This document shows positions 1-5,486 of a stretch of DNA of 7,122 bases, in pieces. The notes beneath the pieces were generated by a model, which ran no database searches, was not told the origin of the DNA, and saw only the letters and a program-made list of their open reading frames with translations. Origin of the DNA: Deltaproteobacteria bacterium (GTDB taxonomy: Bacteria > Desulfobacterota > Desulfobacteria > Desulfobacterales > SURF-15); contig JAHEHB010000290.1 in NCBI GenBank assembly GCA_024644775.1, positions 1 through 7,122 on the forward strand, read 5' to 3'. The position numbers and the translations under genes are program-made. The stretch's first letter is position 1. Each line of letters begins with the position of its first letter.

Positions 1-54
1 ACCAAGACACGAAGATAAAATAAAGATCGGGCTGAAGAAAACGACACCCTGCAT
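1..54 (-). CDS. possible 5' end of a minus-strand gene, cut by window edge
   Basis: An ATG at 52-54 (minus strand) opens a frame that stays open to the left edge, only 18 codons. The visible residues are hydrophobic (MQGVVFFSPIFILSSCLG) and end in an LSSC stretch that could be a lipoprotein box. It would begin 43 bases downstream of the Cys/His-rich gene on the same strand, so the two could be co-transcribed. No Shine-Dalgarno sequence is visible before the ATG and the N-terminus lacks the usual positive charges. The frame may equally be chance. Confidence 0.2.
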   Translation of the reverse strand, partial: MQGVVFFSPIFILSSCLG

Positions 55-97
55 TTGTACGTCTACGTGTTTTGGAATCTAAAGATCAAAAAGGAAA

Positions 98-511
98 TCA
101 GCAGAGCAATGCGAGTGTTTGAAGATAAATTGGAAAATATCTAAGGTCGGCTTTATGGTGAAGATTTACGTTGAATGGTTTATCGGGATGAATTCTAAAC
201 GCGACATCGGATGAAATAGCGTTGATACCCCATGAAAATTGGTGATTATCTGAAATTTTCGAAAGATAGGCTGAAGGGATGCTCGGGATTCGGTGGCTTT
301 TTAAATTGCACGGAATCGAATCGGCACTGTTGCAGCAAGTCATCGCTTCCGTGTGACCGGATGGTTTGTGTGTCGATTTATGCGGGTGGGAAAAATTGCA
401 GTGGATACAATCTGTTGCACCTGAACAAATCGTTGCTGATACCCCGGTTAAATAAGTGCCGAAGACCAGACAGATGGTTATAAAAATTGTAAGATGTTTG
501 GGTCGTTTCAC
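98..511 (-). CDS. small exported Cys/His-rich protein of unknown function
   Basis: 137 residues, read from a GTG at 509-511; no better in-frame start lies upstream and the Shine-Dalgarno is weak (a GAG about 12 bases before). Residues 1-26 form a classic Sec signal peptide: MKRPKH, a hydrophobic core (about 7-24) and a likely cut after V24-S25-A26. The mature part carries seven cysteines (29, 35, 38, 59, 60, 68 and the last residue, 137), with a histidine cluster between them (37, 42, 44, 48, 53). The pattern is C-x5-C-x2-C, then H-rich, then CC-x7-C. This suggests a periplasmic metal-binding or disulfide-bonded protein. Small proteins of this style can precede heavy-metal efflux genes in related bacteria (weak recollection), but the neighbour that would show this is outside the window. 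I do not recognise a named family. The signal peptide and Cys/His pattern make this strand more credible than the overlapping plus-strand frame. Confidence 0.65.
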   Translation of the reverse strand: MKRPKHLTIFITICLVFGTYLTGVSATICSGATDCIHCNFSHPHKSTHKPSGHTEAMTCCNSADSIPCNLKSHRIPSIPSAYLSKISDNHQFSWGINAISSDVAFRIHPDKPFNVNLHHKADLRYFPIYLQTLALLC

Positions 512-564
512 TTTAATTTGATTCTCATGTAATTGAATGGGAGTGTATTTTAACGAAGGGTATT

Positions 565-587
565 CGGATTGTCAACAGGTTAATCCG
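565..587. repeat. short inverted repeat upstream of the diiron-protein promoter
   Basis: CGGATT (565-570) and AATCCG (582-587) are perfect 6-base inverted arms separated by 11 bases. They end 4 bases before the proposed -35 box at 592. The position, about -40 to -62 from the inferred transcription start, would suit an activator or repressor site. No known consensus is recognised and arms this short can arise by chance. Confidence 0.3.
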
Positions 588-591
588 GCTC

Positions 592-620
592 TTTACAAAT
601 GCAGGCATCGTTTTTATATT
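592..620 (+). promoter_or_regulatory. sigma70-like promoter for the rubrerythrin-like gene
   Basis: TTTACA (592-597) and TATATT (615-620) each match the sigma70 consensus at 5 of 6 bases and are separated by the ideal 17 bases. Transcription would start near 627, leaving a leader of about 27 bases before the ATG at 654. This promoter sits inside the upstream extension of the reading frame (in-frame ATG at 537), which argues that the extension is not translated. Confidence 0.55.
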
Positions 621-653
621 ACCGATTATTTACTAAAAAGAGGATCCGAAAAA

Positions 654-1160
654 ATGAGTTACGATTTTAACGCTGACGAAATTTTTGAGATGGCCGAACA
701 TATCGAACGCAACGGCGCGAAATTTTATCGAACATCGGCTGATAGCATTGAAGATACCGCATCCAGGGGAATGCTTTTGAATCTTGCAACGATGGAAGAT
801 CAGCATGAAAAAACATTTGCGGCGATGCGGGCAGACTTATCAGAGCAAGAAAAGGCTTCGATAACCTTTGATCCGGGAAATGAGTCACATCTTTACCTCA
901 AGGCGCTCGCGGACAGTCGGGTATTCTTAGAAAAAAAAATTCCAGATCTGGTGTCTTTTGACGGGCGATCGGAGCGAGAGATACTGGAAGAAATACTCAA
1001 ATTTGCGATCGGTGCGGAAAAAGAATCGATTGTATTCTATTTGGGGATGAAGGATGTTGTCTCGCCTAACCTGGGTAAAAACAGACTAGATGATATCGTC
1101 AAGGAAGAGATGAGTCATGTTCGGTTGTTGAGTAATAAACTGGTATCATTAAAAAAATAG
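654..1160 (+). CDS. rubrerythrin-like / ferritin-like diiron protein without rubredoxin domain
   Basis: 168 residues, predicted cytoplasmic, all alpha. The start at 654 is chosen because AGAGGA (639-644) lies 9 bases before it, the ferritin-like homology begins there, and a promoter lies between it and the upstream in-frame ATG at 537. The four-helix diiron pattern is visible: E18 in helix 1 (AEHIERNGAKFY), E48-x2-H51 in helix 2, E122/E124 in helix 3 (GAEKESIVFY) and E152-x2-H155 in helix 4. The C-terminal rubredoxin Cys4 domain of classical rubrerythrin is absent, so any electron donor must be separate. Family members reduce peroxide or bind iron in anaerobes; the exact substrate here is unknown. 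The gene has its own promoter and converges on the regulator gene with a 5-base gap and no obvious terminator, so transcripts probably overlap. A stress role fits the hcp locus beyond, but co-regulation is inference. Confidence 0.85.
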   Translation: MSYDFNADEIFEMAEHIERNGAKFYRTSADSIEDTASRGMLLNLATMEDQHEKTFAAMRADLSEQEKASITFDPGNESHLYLKALADSRVFLEKKIPDLVSFDGRSEREILEEILKFAIGAEKESIVFYLGMKDVVSPNLGKNRLDDIVKEEMSHVRLLSNKLVSLKK

Positions 1161-1165
1161 ACATA

Positions 1166-1855
1166 TCACTCCAAACGCTTACCAAATGCTGCGAGTGCTT
1201 CCATTTCTGAACGATCAATAAGTTCGATTTTACGACCGTTTACGTGGATGATGTTTTGACTGGAGAGTTTGGCCAAAACCCGGGATAGGGTTTCCGGAAT
1301 AGTGCCCAAAAGACTGGCTAAATGTCCTTTGGATATGGTCAGGGTTACATCCTTTTCCATTCCCTGTTCTTCTGAAAGATACAGCAAATAGGCGGCCAGA
1401 CGTCCCGGAACCTCCTTCAGCGAAAGATTTTCGATTTGAACCGTAAACTGACGCAGTCGCATGCATAGGACGGCGAGCATGTTCAGTGACAAAGCGGGAT
1501 TGCTGGTGATAAGATCCACGAAAGCGGTTTTGGGAAAAAATAGAAGGTGACTTTTGGAAAGCGTTTCTGCTGTGGCTGGAAATGGCTTGCCGGTAAACAC
1601 CGAAACTTCTCCAAAGGGCTCGCCCGGACCAAAAATATGGAGAATTTTCTCTTTTCCATCAGCAGATGCTTTAAAAATTTTGATGGAGCCTTCCACCACT
1701 ACAAAAAACCCAATCCCGTCGTTTCCTTCTGAAAAAACGATTTCTCCTTTTTTGTATTGCCGGACAAGCGCAATACGTCTGATCTGTTTTAACTGGTCTT
1801 CAGGAAGGCCGCTAAACAGCGACGTATTTGATAGTATATTCAGCTTCTTATTCAT
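1166..1855 (-). CDS. hcpR: Crp/Fnr-family transcriptional regulator, probable HcpR-type nitrosative-stress regulator
   Basis: 229 residues. Residues about 14-110 form a cyclic-nucleotide-binding-like beta-roll (KKGEIVFSEGN, GEPFGEVSVFTG). The long dimer helix spans about 120-147 and the C-terminal winged helix-turn-helix about 150-213. The recognition helix reads PETLSRVLAKL (187-197), with the E-x2-SR pattern (E188, S191, R192) seen in FNR. The cAMP-contacting Arg of CRP is not present in FPATAET (92-98), so cAMP is an unlikely ligand. The N-terminal cysteines of FNR are missing and the only cysteine is C131, so a 4Fe-4S sensor is unlikely; heme sensing, as reported for HcpR proteins, is possible. 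It is divergent from hcp across 125 bases that contain a matching 14-bp palindrome. The Shine-Dalgarno is poor (A-rich run before the ATG). The hcpR name rests on gene context plus the recognition helix. Confidence 0.85.
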   Translation of the reverse strand: MNKKLNILSNTSLFSGLPEDQLKQIRRIALVRQYKKGEIVFSEGNDGIGFFVVVEGSIKIFKASADGKEKILHIFGPGEPFGEVSVFTGKPFPATAETLSKSHLLFFPKTAFVDLITSNPALSLNMLAVLCMRLRQFTVQIENLSLKEVPGRLAAYLLYLSEEQGMEKDVTLTISKGHLASLLGTIPETLSRVLAKLSSQNIIHVNGRKIELIDRSEMEALAAFGKRLE

Positions 1856-1873
1856 AATGTTTCTTTTTTTTGA

Positions 1874-1903
1874 AAATTAACACCTGTTTTTGACTTAAGT
1901 CAA
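1874..1903 (-). promoter_or_regulatory. possible autoregulated promoter of the Crp/Fnr regulator gene
   Basis: Read on the minus strand, TTGACT (1903-1898) is a 5-of-6 match to a -35 box. It is followed after 18 bases by TAATTT (1879-1874), a weak 3-of-6 -10 box. The -35 box is the right half of the 14-bp palindrome, so bound regulator would cover it and repress its own gene. The weak -10 keeps confidence low. Confidence 0.35.
1890..1903. promoter_or_regulatory. FNR/HcpR-like operator, perfect 14-bp palindrome
   Basis: TTGACTTAAGTCAA is a perfect dyad with TTGAC/GTCAA half sites and a 4-base centre, the geometry of FNR-family sites (FNR itself uses TTGAT-N4-ATCAA). It lies between the divergent Crp/Fnr regulator gene and hcp, 77 bases before the hcp ATG. 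Its centre (1896.5) falls about 41 bases before a plausible hcp transcription start, the standard class II activation position. The adjacent regulator is the obvious candidate to bind it. Confidence 0.75.
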
Positions 1904-1923
1904 GGTAAAGTCGAAAAATCATG

Positions 1924-1931
1924 ATTAATAT
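1924..1931 (+). promoter_or_regulatory. proposed -10 region of the hcp operon promoter
   Basis: ATTAAT (1924-1929) and the overlapping TAATAT (1926-1931) each match the -10 consensus at 4 of 6 bases. No good -35 box is present; the position where one is expected is next to the operator palindrome. That is typical of promoters depending on a class II Crp/Fnr activator. Transcription would start at about 1936-1938, giving a leader of roughly 44 bases. Confidence 0.45.
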
Positions 1932-1980
1932 GTACGTAACATAAATGATTCCAAAATAAGGTAAGAAAGGAGACGCGTAT

Positions 1981-3609
1981 ATGTTTTGTTATCAGTGCGA
2001 GCAAACGTCAAAAGGAGAAGGCTGCACAAAAATCGGAGTTTGCGGTAAGAGACCCGATGTGGCAGCGCTTCAGGACTTGCTGGTTTACTCATTAAAAGGT
2101 CTTTCTCTTTATGCTGTGGAAGGACGCAAGGTGAATGTCAGTAATGATGCAATCGATACCTTTGCTTGTGAAGCCTTGTTTTCCACCTTAACCAATGTGG
2201 ATTTTGACCCTGAAAGGTTTGTCGAGTTGATTCATCAGAGCGTGGGATTTCGCAATGAGCTGAAAGAAACGGTGAAAGCTGCCGGTGGAAATACCGATTT
2301 TACCGATGGAGCGGCAACCTTTACCCCGGAATCGACCCTTGAAGCCATGGTGGCCCAAGGGGAGAACGTGGGGGTCAAATCTGATCCGGATGTCAATCCG
2401 GACATTCTCTCTTTACAGGAGCTTCTGATTTACGGAATTAAAGGAGTTGCCGCCTATGCGGATCATGCCCGTATATTAGGGCAAACAGATGAGGTGGTTT
2501 ACGCTTTCATGCATGAAGGCCTGGCTTCAACCCTGAATAAAGATTTAAATGCGGATGATCTTGTGGGTCTCGTTTTGAAGTGCGGAGAGATCAATCTTCG
2601 AACCATGGAGTTGCTGGATGCAGGCAACACAGGGAGATATGGACACCCGGTACCGACCAAAGTACCTTTAGGCGCAAAAAAAGGTAAAGCCATATTGGTA
2701 TCCGGTCATGATTTGAAAGACCTTGAAGAGATACTGAAACAGTCGGAAGGGAAGGGAATTAACGTTTACACACACGGTGAGATGCTGCCATGTCATGGGT
2801 ATCCCGAATTGAAGAAATATTCGCATTTCCGTGGGCACTATGGAACGGCGTGGCAAAATCAATTAAAAGAATTTACCGAATTTCCGGGTGCCATCCTGAT
2901 GACCACAAACTGTCTGCAGAAACCTCAAGACGCTTATCAGGATAATCTCTTTACTACCGGGTTGGTGGGTTGGCCGGGGATTCAGCACATTAAAAATAAA
3001 GACCTTACACCGGTGATCGAAAAAGCACTGGAAATGCCGGGATTTGCTGAAGACATCGATGGGAAAGAGGTGATGGTTGGCTTTGGCCACAATGCGGTGA
3101 TGGGAGTTGCCGGCAAGGTTGTCGAGGCAGTAAAGAATAAAGCCATTCGTCATTTTTTCCTGGTGGGTGGATGCGATGGTGCCAAACCCGGCCGGAGCTA
3201 CTATACGGAATTTGTGGAAAAGGTACCGAGTGATTGTGTGGTATTAACGCTTGCCTGCGGAAAATTCCGGTTCTTTGATCGGGACTTGGGCGATATCGGT
3301 GGTATACCGAGGCTTCTAGATGTAGGACAGTGTAACGATGCCTATTCGGCGGTTCAAATCGCCTCGGCGCTGGCAAATGCATTTGATTGCGGTGTCAACG
3401 ATCTGCCGCTTTCCTTTGTCCTATCCTGGTATGAACAGAAGGCAGTGGCGATTCTATTAACGTTGCTATATCTTGGGATTAAAGATATCCGTTTGGGACC
3501 CAGCTTGCCGGCGTTTGTCACGCCAAATATTCTGAATGTTTTGGTGGAAAATTTCAACATTATGCCGATTTCAACACCGGATGAGGATCTGAAGGCGGTA
3601 TTGGGATAG
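1981..3609 (+). CDS. hcp: hybrid cluster protein (hydroxylamine reductase / NO-detoxifying Hcp), class I
   Basis: 542 residues, close to the about 545-553 of Desulfovibrio Hcp; cytoplasmic. AAAGGAG (1966-1972) gives a strong ribosome site 8 bases before the ATG. The N-terminal motif C3-x2-C6-x8-C15-x5-C21 is the class I spacing, which binds a 4Fe-4S cluster in anaerobes. All eight ligands expected for the hybrid 4Fe-2S-2O cluster can be placed: H243, E267, C311, C398 (the position that carries persulfide), C426, C451, E485 and K487. The spacings parallel the D. vulgaris enzyme, so it should be active. Known activities of the family are hydroxylamine reduction, high-affinity NO reduction to N2O and protein S-nitrosylase action; the main physiological role in sulfate reducers is thought to be nitrosative-stress defence. 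It is the first gene of a likely three-gene operon controlled from the palindrome at 1890-1903. Confidence 0.97.
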   Translation: MFCYQCEQTSKGEGCTKIGVCGKRPDVAALQDLLVYSLKGLSLYAVEGRKVNVSNDAIDTFACEALFSTLTNVDFDPERFVELIHQSVGFRNELKETVKAAGGNTDFTDGAATFTPESTLEAMVAQGENVGVKSDPDVNPDILSLQELLIYGIKGVAAYADHARILGQTDEVVYAFMHEGLASTLNKDLNADDLVGLVLKCGEINLRTMELLDAGNTGRYGHPVPTKVPLGAKKGKAILVSGHDLKDLEEILKQSEGKGINVYTHGEMLPCHGYPELKKYSHFRGHYGTAWQNQLKEFTEFPGAILMTTNCLQKPQDAYQDNLFTTGLVGWPGIQHIKNKDLTPVIEKALEMPGFAEDIDGKEVMVGFGHNAVMGVAGKVVEAVKNKAIRHFFLVGGCDGAKPGRSYYTEFVEKVPSDCVVLTLACGKFRFFDRDLGDIGGIPRLLDVGQCNDAYSAVQIASALANAFDCGVNDLPLSFVLSWYEQKAVAILLTLLYLGIKDIRLGPSLPAFVTPNILNVLVENFNIMPISTPDEDLKAVLG

Positions 3610-3619
3610 TTTTGACACG

Positions 3620-3678
3620 TGAAACTGGAAACTTGTAGCTAGGGCTTCTCAATGCCGAGTTTCGTGTTTCCAGTTTCA
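3620..3678. repeat. 13-bp perfect inverted repeat in the hcp to HD-gene gap
   Basis: TGAAACTGGAAAC (3620-3632) is the exact reverse complement of GTTTCCAGTTTCA (3666-3678), with a 33-base loop. In RNA this would be a stem of 13 pairs just after the hcp stop and just before the ribosome site of the next gene. No U-run follows, so it is not a standard terminator. It could stabilise the hcp message or lower downstream expression. The GAAACTGGAAAC wording also resembles dispersed intergenic repeats, so it may be a repeat remnant. Confidence 0.7.
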
Positions 3679-3684
3679 ATTTTC

Positions 3685-3691
3685 GGAGGAG
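3685..3691 (+). promoter_or_regulatory. ribosome binding site that fixes the HD-protein start
   Basis: GGAGGAG lies 5 bases before the ATG at 3697. The earlier in-frame ATG at 3652 has no such site, lies in the loop of the inverted repeat at 3620-3678, and would add 15 residues unrelated to the zinc-ribbon start. Confidence 0.8.
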
Positions 3692-3696
3692 TGATC

Positions 3697-4449
3697 ATGA
3701 AATGCCCGGGACAGGATAGTCGATACTGGAAGCCAGGGGCTATTTTTGAGGTGAGATGCCCAAACTGCGGAAAAGATGTTGAGTTTTTTAAAGACGACAC
3801 ATCCCGCAAGTGCCATCATTGCGGCCACCGATTTGTTAACCCGCACATGGATTTTGGATGTGCTGCCTACTGCCAATACGCGGAGCAATGCTTGGGTACA
3901 CTCCCTCCGGAGGTTGCTGCACAACAAGAAAATCTCTTGAAGGATCGCGTTGCCATTGAAATGAAACGGTATTTCAAAAGGGATTTTAAGCGTATAGGTC
4001 ATGCGATGCGGGTCGCCCGGCATGCGGAACGGATCGGAAAAGTAGAAGGCGGGCGCCTGGCCGTTATTCTATCCGCCGCTTTTCTCCATGATATCGGCAT
4101 TCCCATGGCAGAAGAAAAGTATAATAGTTCGGCACCGGAATATCAGGAGAAGGAAGGGCCGGAGGTGGCCCGATCGATATTAATCAAACTGGGCGCTCCG
4201 GACAAGCTCATCGAATCGGTATGTGACATTGTCGGTCATCATCATCACCCACGATCGGATGATACGGTTGAATTTAAAGTGGTATACGATTCGGATTGGA
4301 TCGCCAACATGGAAGAAAAAATCAAAGAAAATACAACAGTAAATCCCATGGATCGTGAGATCACATCTGAATCCATGGAAACAGTGTTGTTAACCAACGG
4401 AGGGCGAATAATAGCGACTGAAGTTCTCTTGGATCAGGACGCAACTTAG
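3697..4449 (+). CDS. zinc-ribbon plus HD-domain protein, putative metal-dependent phosphohydrolase
   Basis: 250 residues, predicted cytoplasmic. Residues 1-67 are cysteine-rich: C3, a zinc ribbon C21-x2-C24 ... C39-x2-C42, then C55-x3-C59-x5-C65. These look like one Zn site plus a second Cys cluster. Residues about 100-205 form an HD domain with H102, the H131-D132 pair (FLHDIG), a run of four histidines (181-184) and D200, i.e. the H...HD...H...D metal-ligand order. The HD superfamily hydrolyses phosphate esters, often of nucleotides; the substrate here is unknown. No transmembrane segment, EAL or GGDEF domain is seen, and the HD-GYP signature is absent. It lies 87 bases after hcp and 25 bases before the ferredoxin gene on the same strand, so it is probably co-transcribed and tied to nitrosative stress or to iron-sulfur/Hcp maintenance. 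The N-terminal architecture seems familiar from hypothetical proteins of sulfate reducers, but no defined role is known to me. Confidence 0.88.
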   Translation: MKCPGQDSRYWKPGAIFEVRCPNCGKDVEFFKDDTSRKCHHCGHRFVNPHMDFGCAAYCQYAEQCLGTLPPEVAAQQENLLKDRVAIEMKRYFKRDFKRIGHAMRVARHAERIGKVEGGRLAVILSAAFLHDIGIPMAEEKYNSSAPEYQEKEGPEVARSILIKLGAPDKLIESVCDIVGHHHHPRSDDTVEFKVVYDSDWIANMEEKIKENTTVNPMDREITSESMETVLLTNGGRIIATEVLLDQDAT

Positions 4450-4474
4450 ATTTCAGATAAACAAAGGAATAACT

Positions 4475-5227
4475 ATGAAAGTCGTACGAAAAATAATAGA
4501 AATTGACGAAGCCCTTTGCGACGGATGCGGTCAATGCATTATCGCCTGTGCAGAAGGTGCAATGGAGCTCGTGGACGGCAAAGCAAAAGTCATATCGGAT
4601 AATTTATGCGACGGGCTCGGTGCTTGCATTGGAGAATGTCCGACAAATGCGCTTAAAATAATAGAGCGAGAATCCGAGGAGTTTGATGCAGCAGCCGTCG
4701 AAACCCATTTGGCCGATAAAGAAAAGGAATCCAAGCACACGCCACCGGGGTTTCATGAAGGATGTCCCTCTGCGGGTGTGCAAATTTTTGATACACCGGT
4801 AATCGGCAACACCCCGCAATCCACTGAAATCGTAGATATTGAGGTAGCGTCTGCGCTTACCCATTGGCCGGTTCAGATTCGACTGATACCTCCCACAGCC
4901 CCTTTTCTAAAAGGAGCCGACCTTCTGGTTATGGCGGATTGTGTGCCGATCGCTTTTCCGACAGTTCATCGTGATTTCCTCAGGGGCAAAGCGGTCGCCA
5001 TGGGATGTCCTAAATTTGACGATGCTGAGGAAACCATTGAAAAGTTTGCAGATATGTTCAGACTGGCCGGTTTAAAAAGCGTGACAACGGTTGTGATGGA
5101 AGTCCCGTGTTGTTCCGGGCTACCGAAAATGGTTGAAATGGGAATGGAGAAATCGGGAGCAAACATCCCCATGGAACGCGTTGTGATCAGCACCAAGGGG
5201 AAAATATTGCAACGAATTAAGGGTTGA
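4475..5227 (+). CDS. two-domain ferredoxin-like iron-sulfur protein, probable Hcp electron-transfer partner (FrdX-like)
   Basis: 250 residues with AAAGGAA (4463-4469) before the ATG. The N-terminal about 60 residues are a bacterial-type ferredoxin fold. The first motif is complete, C15-x2-C18-x2-C21-x3-C25. The second, C45-x2-L48-x2-C51-x3-C55-P, has leucine where the second cysteine should be, so it may hold a 3Fe-4S centre or a cluster with another ligand. A C-terminal domain (about 90-250) carries five more cysteines (C97, C156, C178 and the C212-C213 pair) that may bind another cluster or be redox active; I do not recognise its fold. In Desulfovibrio an iron-sulfur protein gene adjoins hcp in the HcpR regulon, so a role in feeding electrons to Hcp is reasonable by context. 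The stop codon (5225-5227) lies inside the left arm of the palindromic repeat that starts at 5224, so the C-terminus may have been set by the repeat. Confidence 0.88.
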   Translation: MKVVRKIIEIDEALCDGCGQCIIACAEGAMELVDGKAKVISDNLCDGLGACIGECPTNALKIIERESEEFDAAAVETHLADKEKESKHTPPGFHEGCPSAGVQIFDTPVIGNTPQSTEIVDIEVASALTHWPVQIRLIPPTAPFLKGADLLVMADCVPIAFPTVHRDFLRGKAVAMGCPKFDDAEETIEKFADMFRLAGLKSVTTVVMEVPCCSGLPKMVEMGMEKSGANIPMERVVISTKGKILQRIKG

Positions 5228-5399
5228 TAAACTCCTAAAAAGTCCTAAAACCGTCATGCCGGACTTGATCCCCGCTAAGAACGGGATCTTCGACCGGCAT
5301 CCAGAAGTCATTGAATTTACTGGATTCCTCCCGAACTCGATCCGGGATCTACCGGAATGACATAAAAACGTGTTTTTCGACTTTTTGCGAAACCATCAA
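5224..5399. repeat. about 176-bp nested palindromic repeat (MITE-like / REP-like element)
   Basis: The outer arms are TTGAT...AAAAAGTC (5224-5244) and GACTTTTT...ATCAA (5379-5399). They agree at 15 of 21 positions as inverted repeats, with perfect blocks at both ends. The inner arms GTCATGCCGG (5253-5262) and CCGGAATGAC (5352-5361) pair at 9 of 10 positions. CCAG and CTGG words with shorter complements lie further inside. No open reading frame is carried. The build and wording match dispersed non-coding palindromic elements that recur between genes in many Desulfobacterota genomes (recognition, not a search). It may fold into a long RNA hairpin at the end of the hcp operon transcript and act as a 3' stabiliser or weak terminator, though no hairpin followed by a U-run is evident. 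Confidence 0.75.
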
Positions 5400-5486
5400 G
5401 GGTTAATTTGTATGTTAGATTCCTACTTGTTCATCCTAAGAATTCATCTCTCACATTTTTAATATGTTAAATTTAAGATTATTTTT

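Noticed and set aside
232..483. 83-residue plus-strand reading frame with several cysteines
   Set aside because: It lies opposite the signal-peptide-bearing minus-strand gene, has no convincing ribosome site, and its Cys content reflects antisense of that gene.
537..653. N-terminal extension of the diiron protein starting at 537
   Set aside because: A good promoter at 592-620 lies inside it, the ribosome site is at 639-644, and the 39 added residues do not look like part of a ferritin-like fold.
1917..1926. AATCATGATT 10-bp palindrome upstream of hcp
   Set aside because: It overlaps the proposed -10 region, has no TTGAC/TGTGA-type half site, and short AT-rich palindromes are common by chance.
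3611..3626. TTTTGACACGTGAAA as a second FNR/HcpR-like site after hcp
   Set aside because: Only 8 of 12 positions are symmetric, the GTCAA half is missing, and it overlaps the hairpin arm in a place unsuited to promoter control.
3652..3696. Earlier ATG of the HD protein
   Set aside because: It lies in the inverted-repeat loop with no ribosome site, whereas GGAGGAG precedes the ATG at 3697.
5364..5377. AAAAAC/GTTTTT mini-hairpin as a Rho-independent terminator
   Set aside because: The stem is only 6 bp of almost pure A-T with a 2-base loop, too weak for intrinsic termination.
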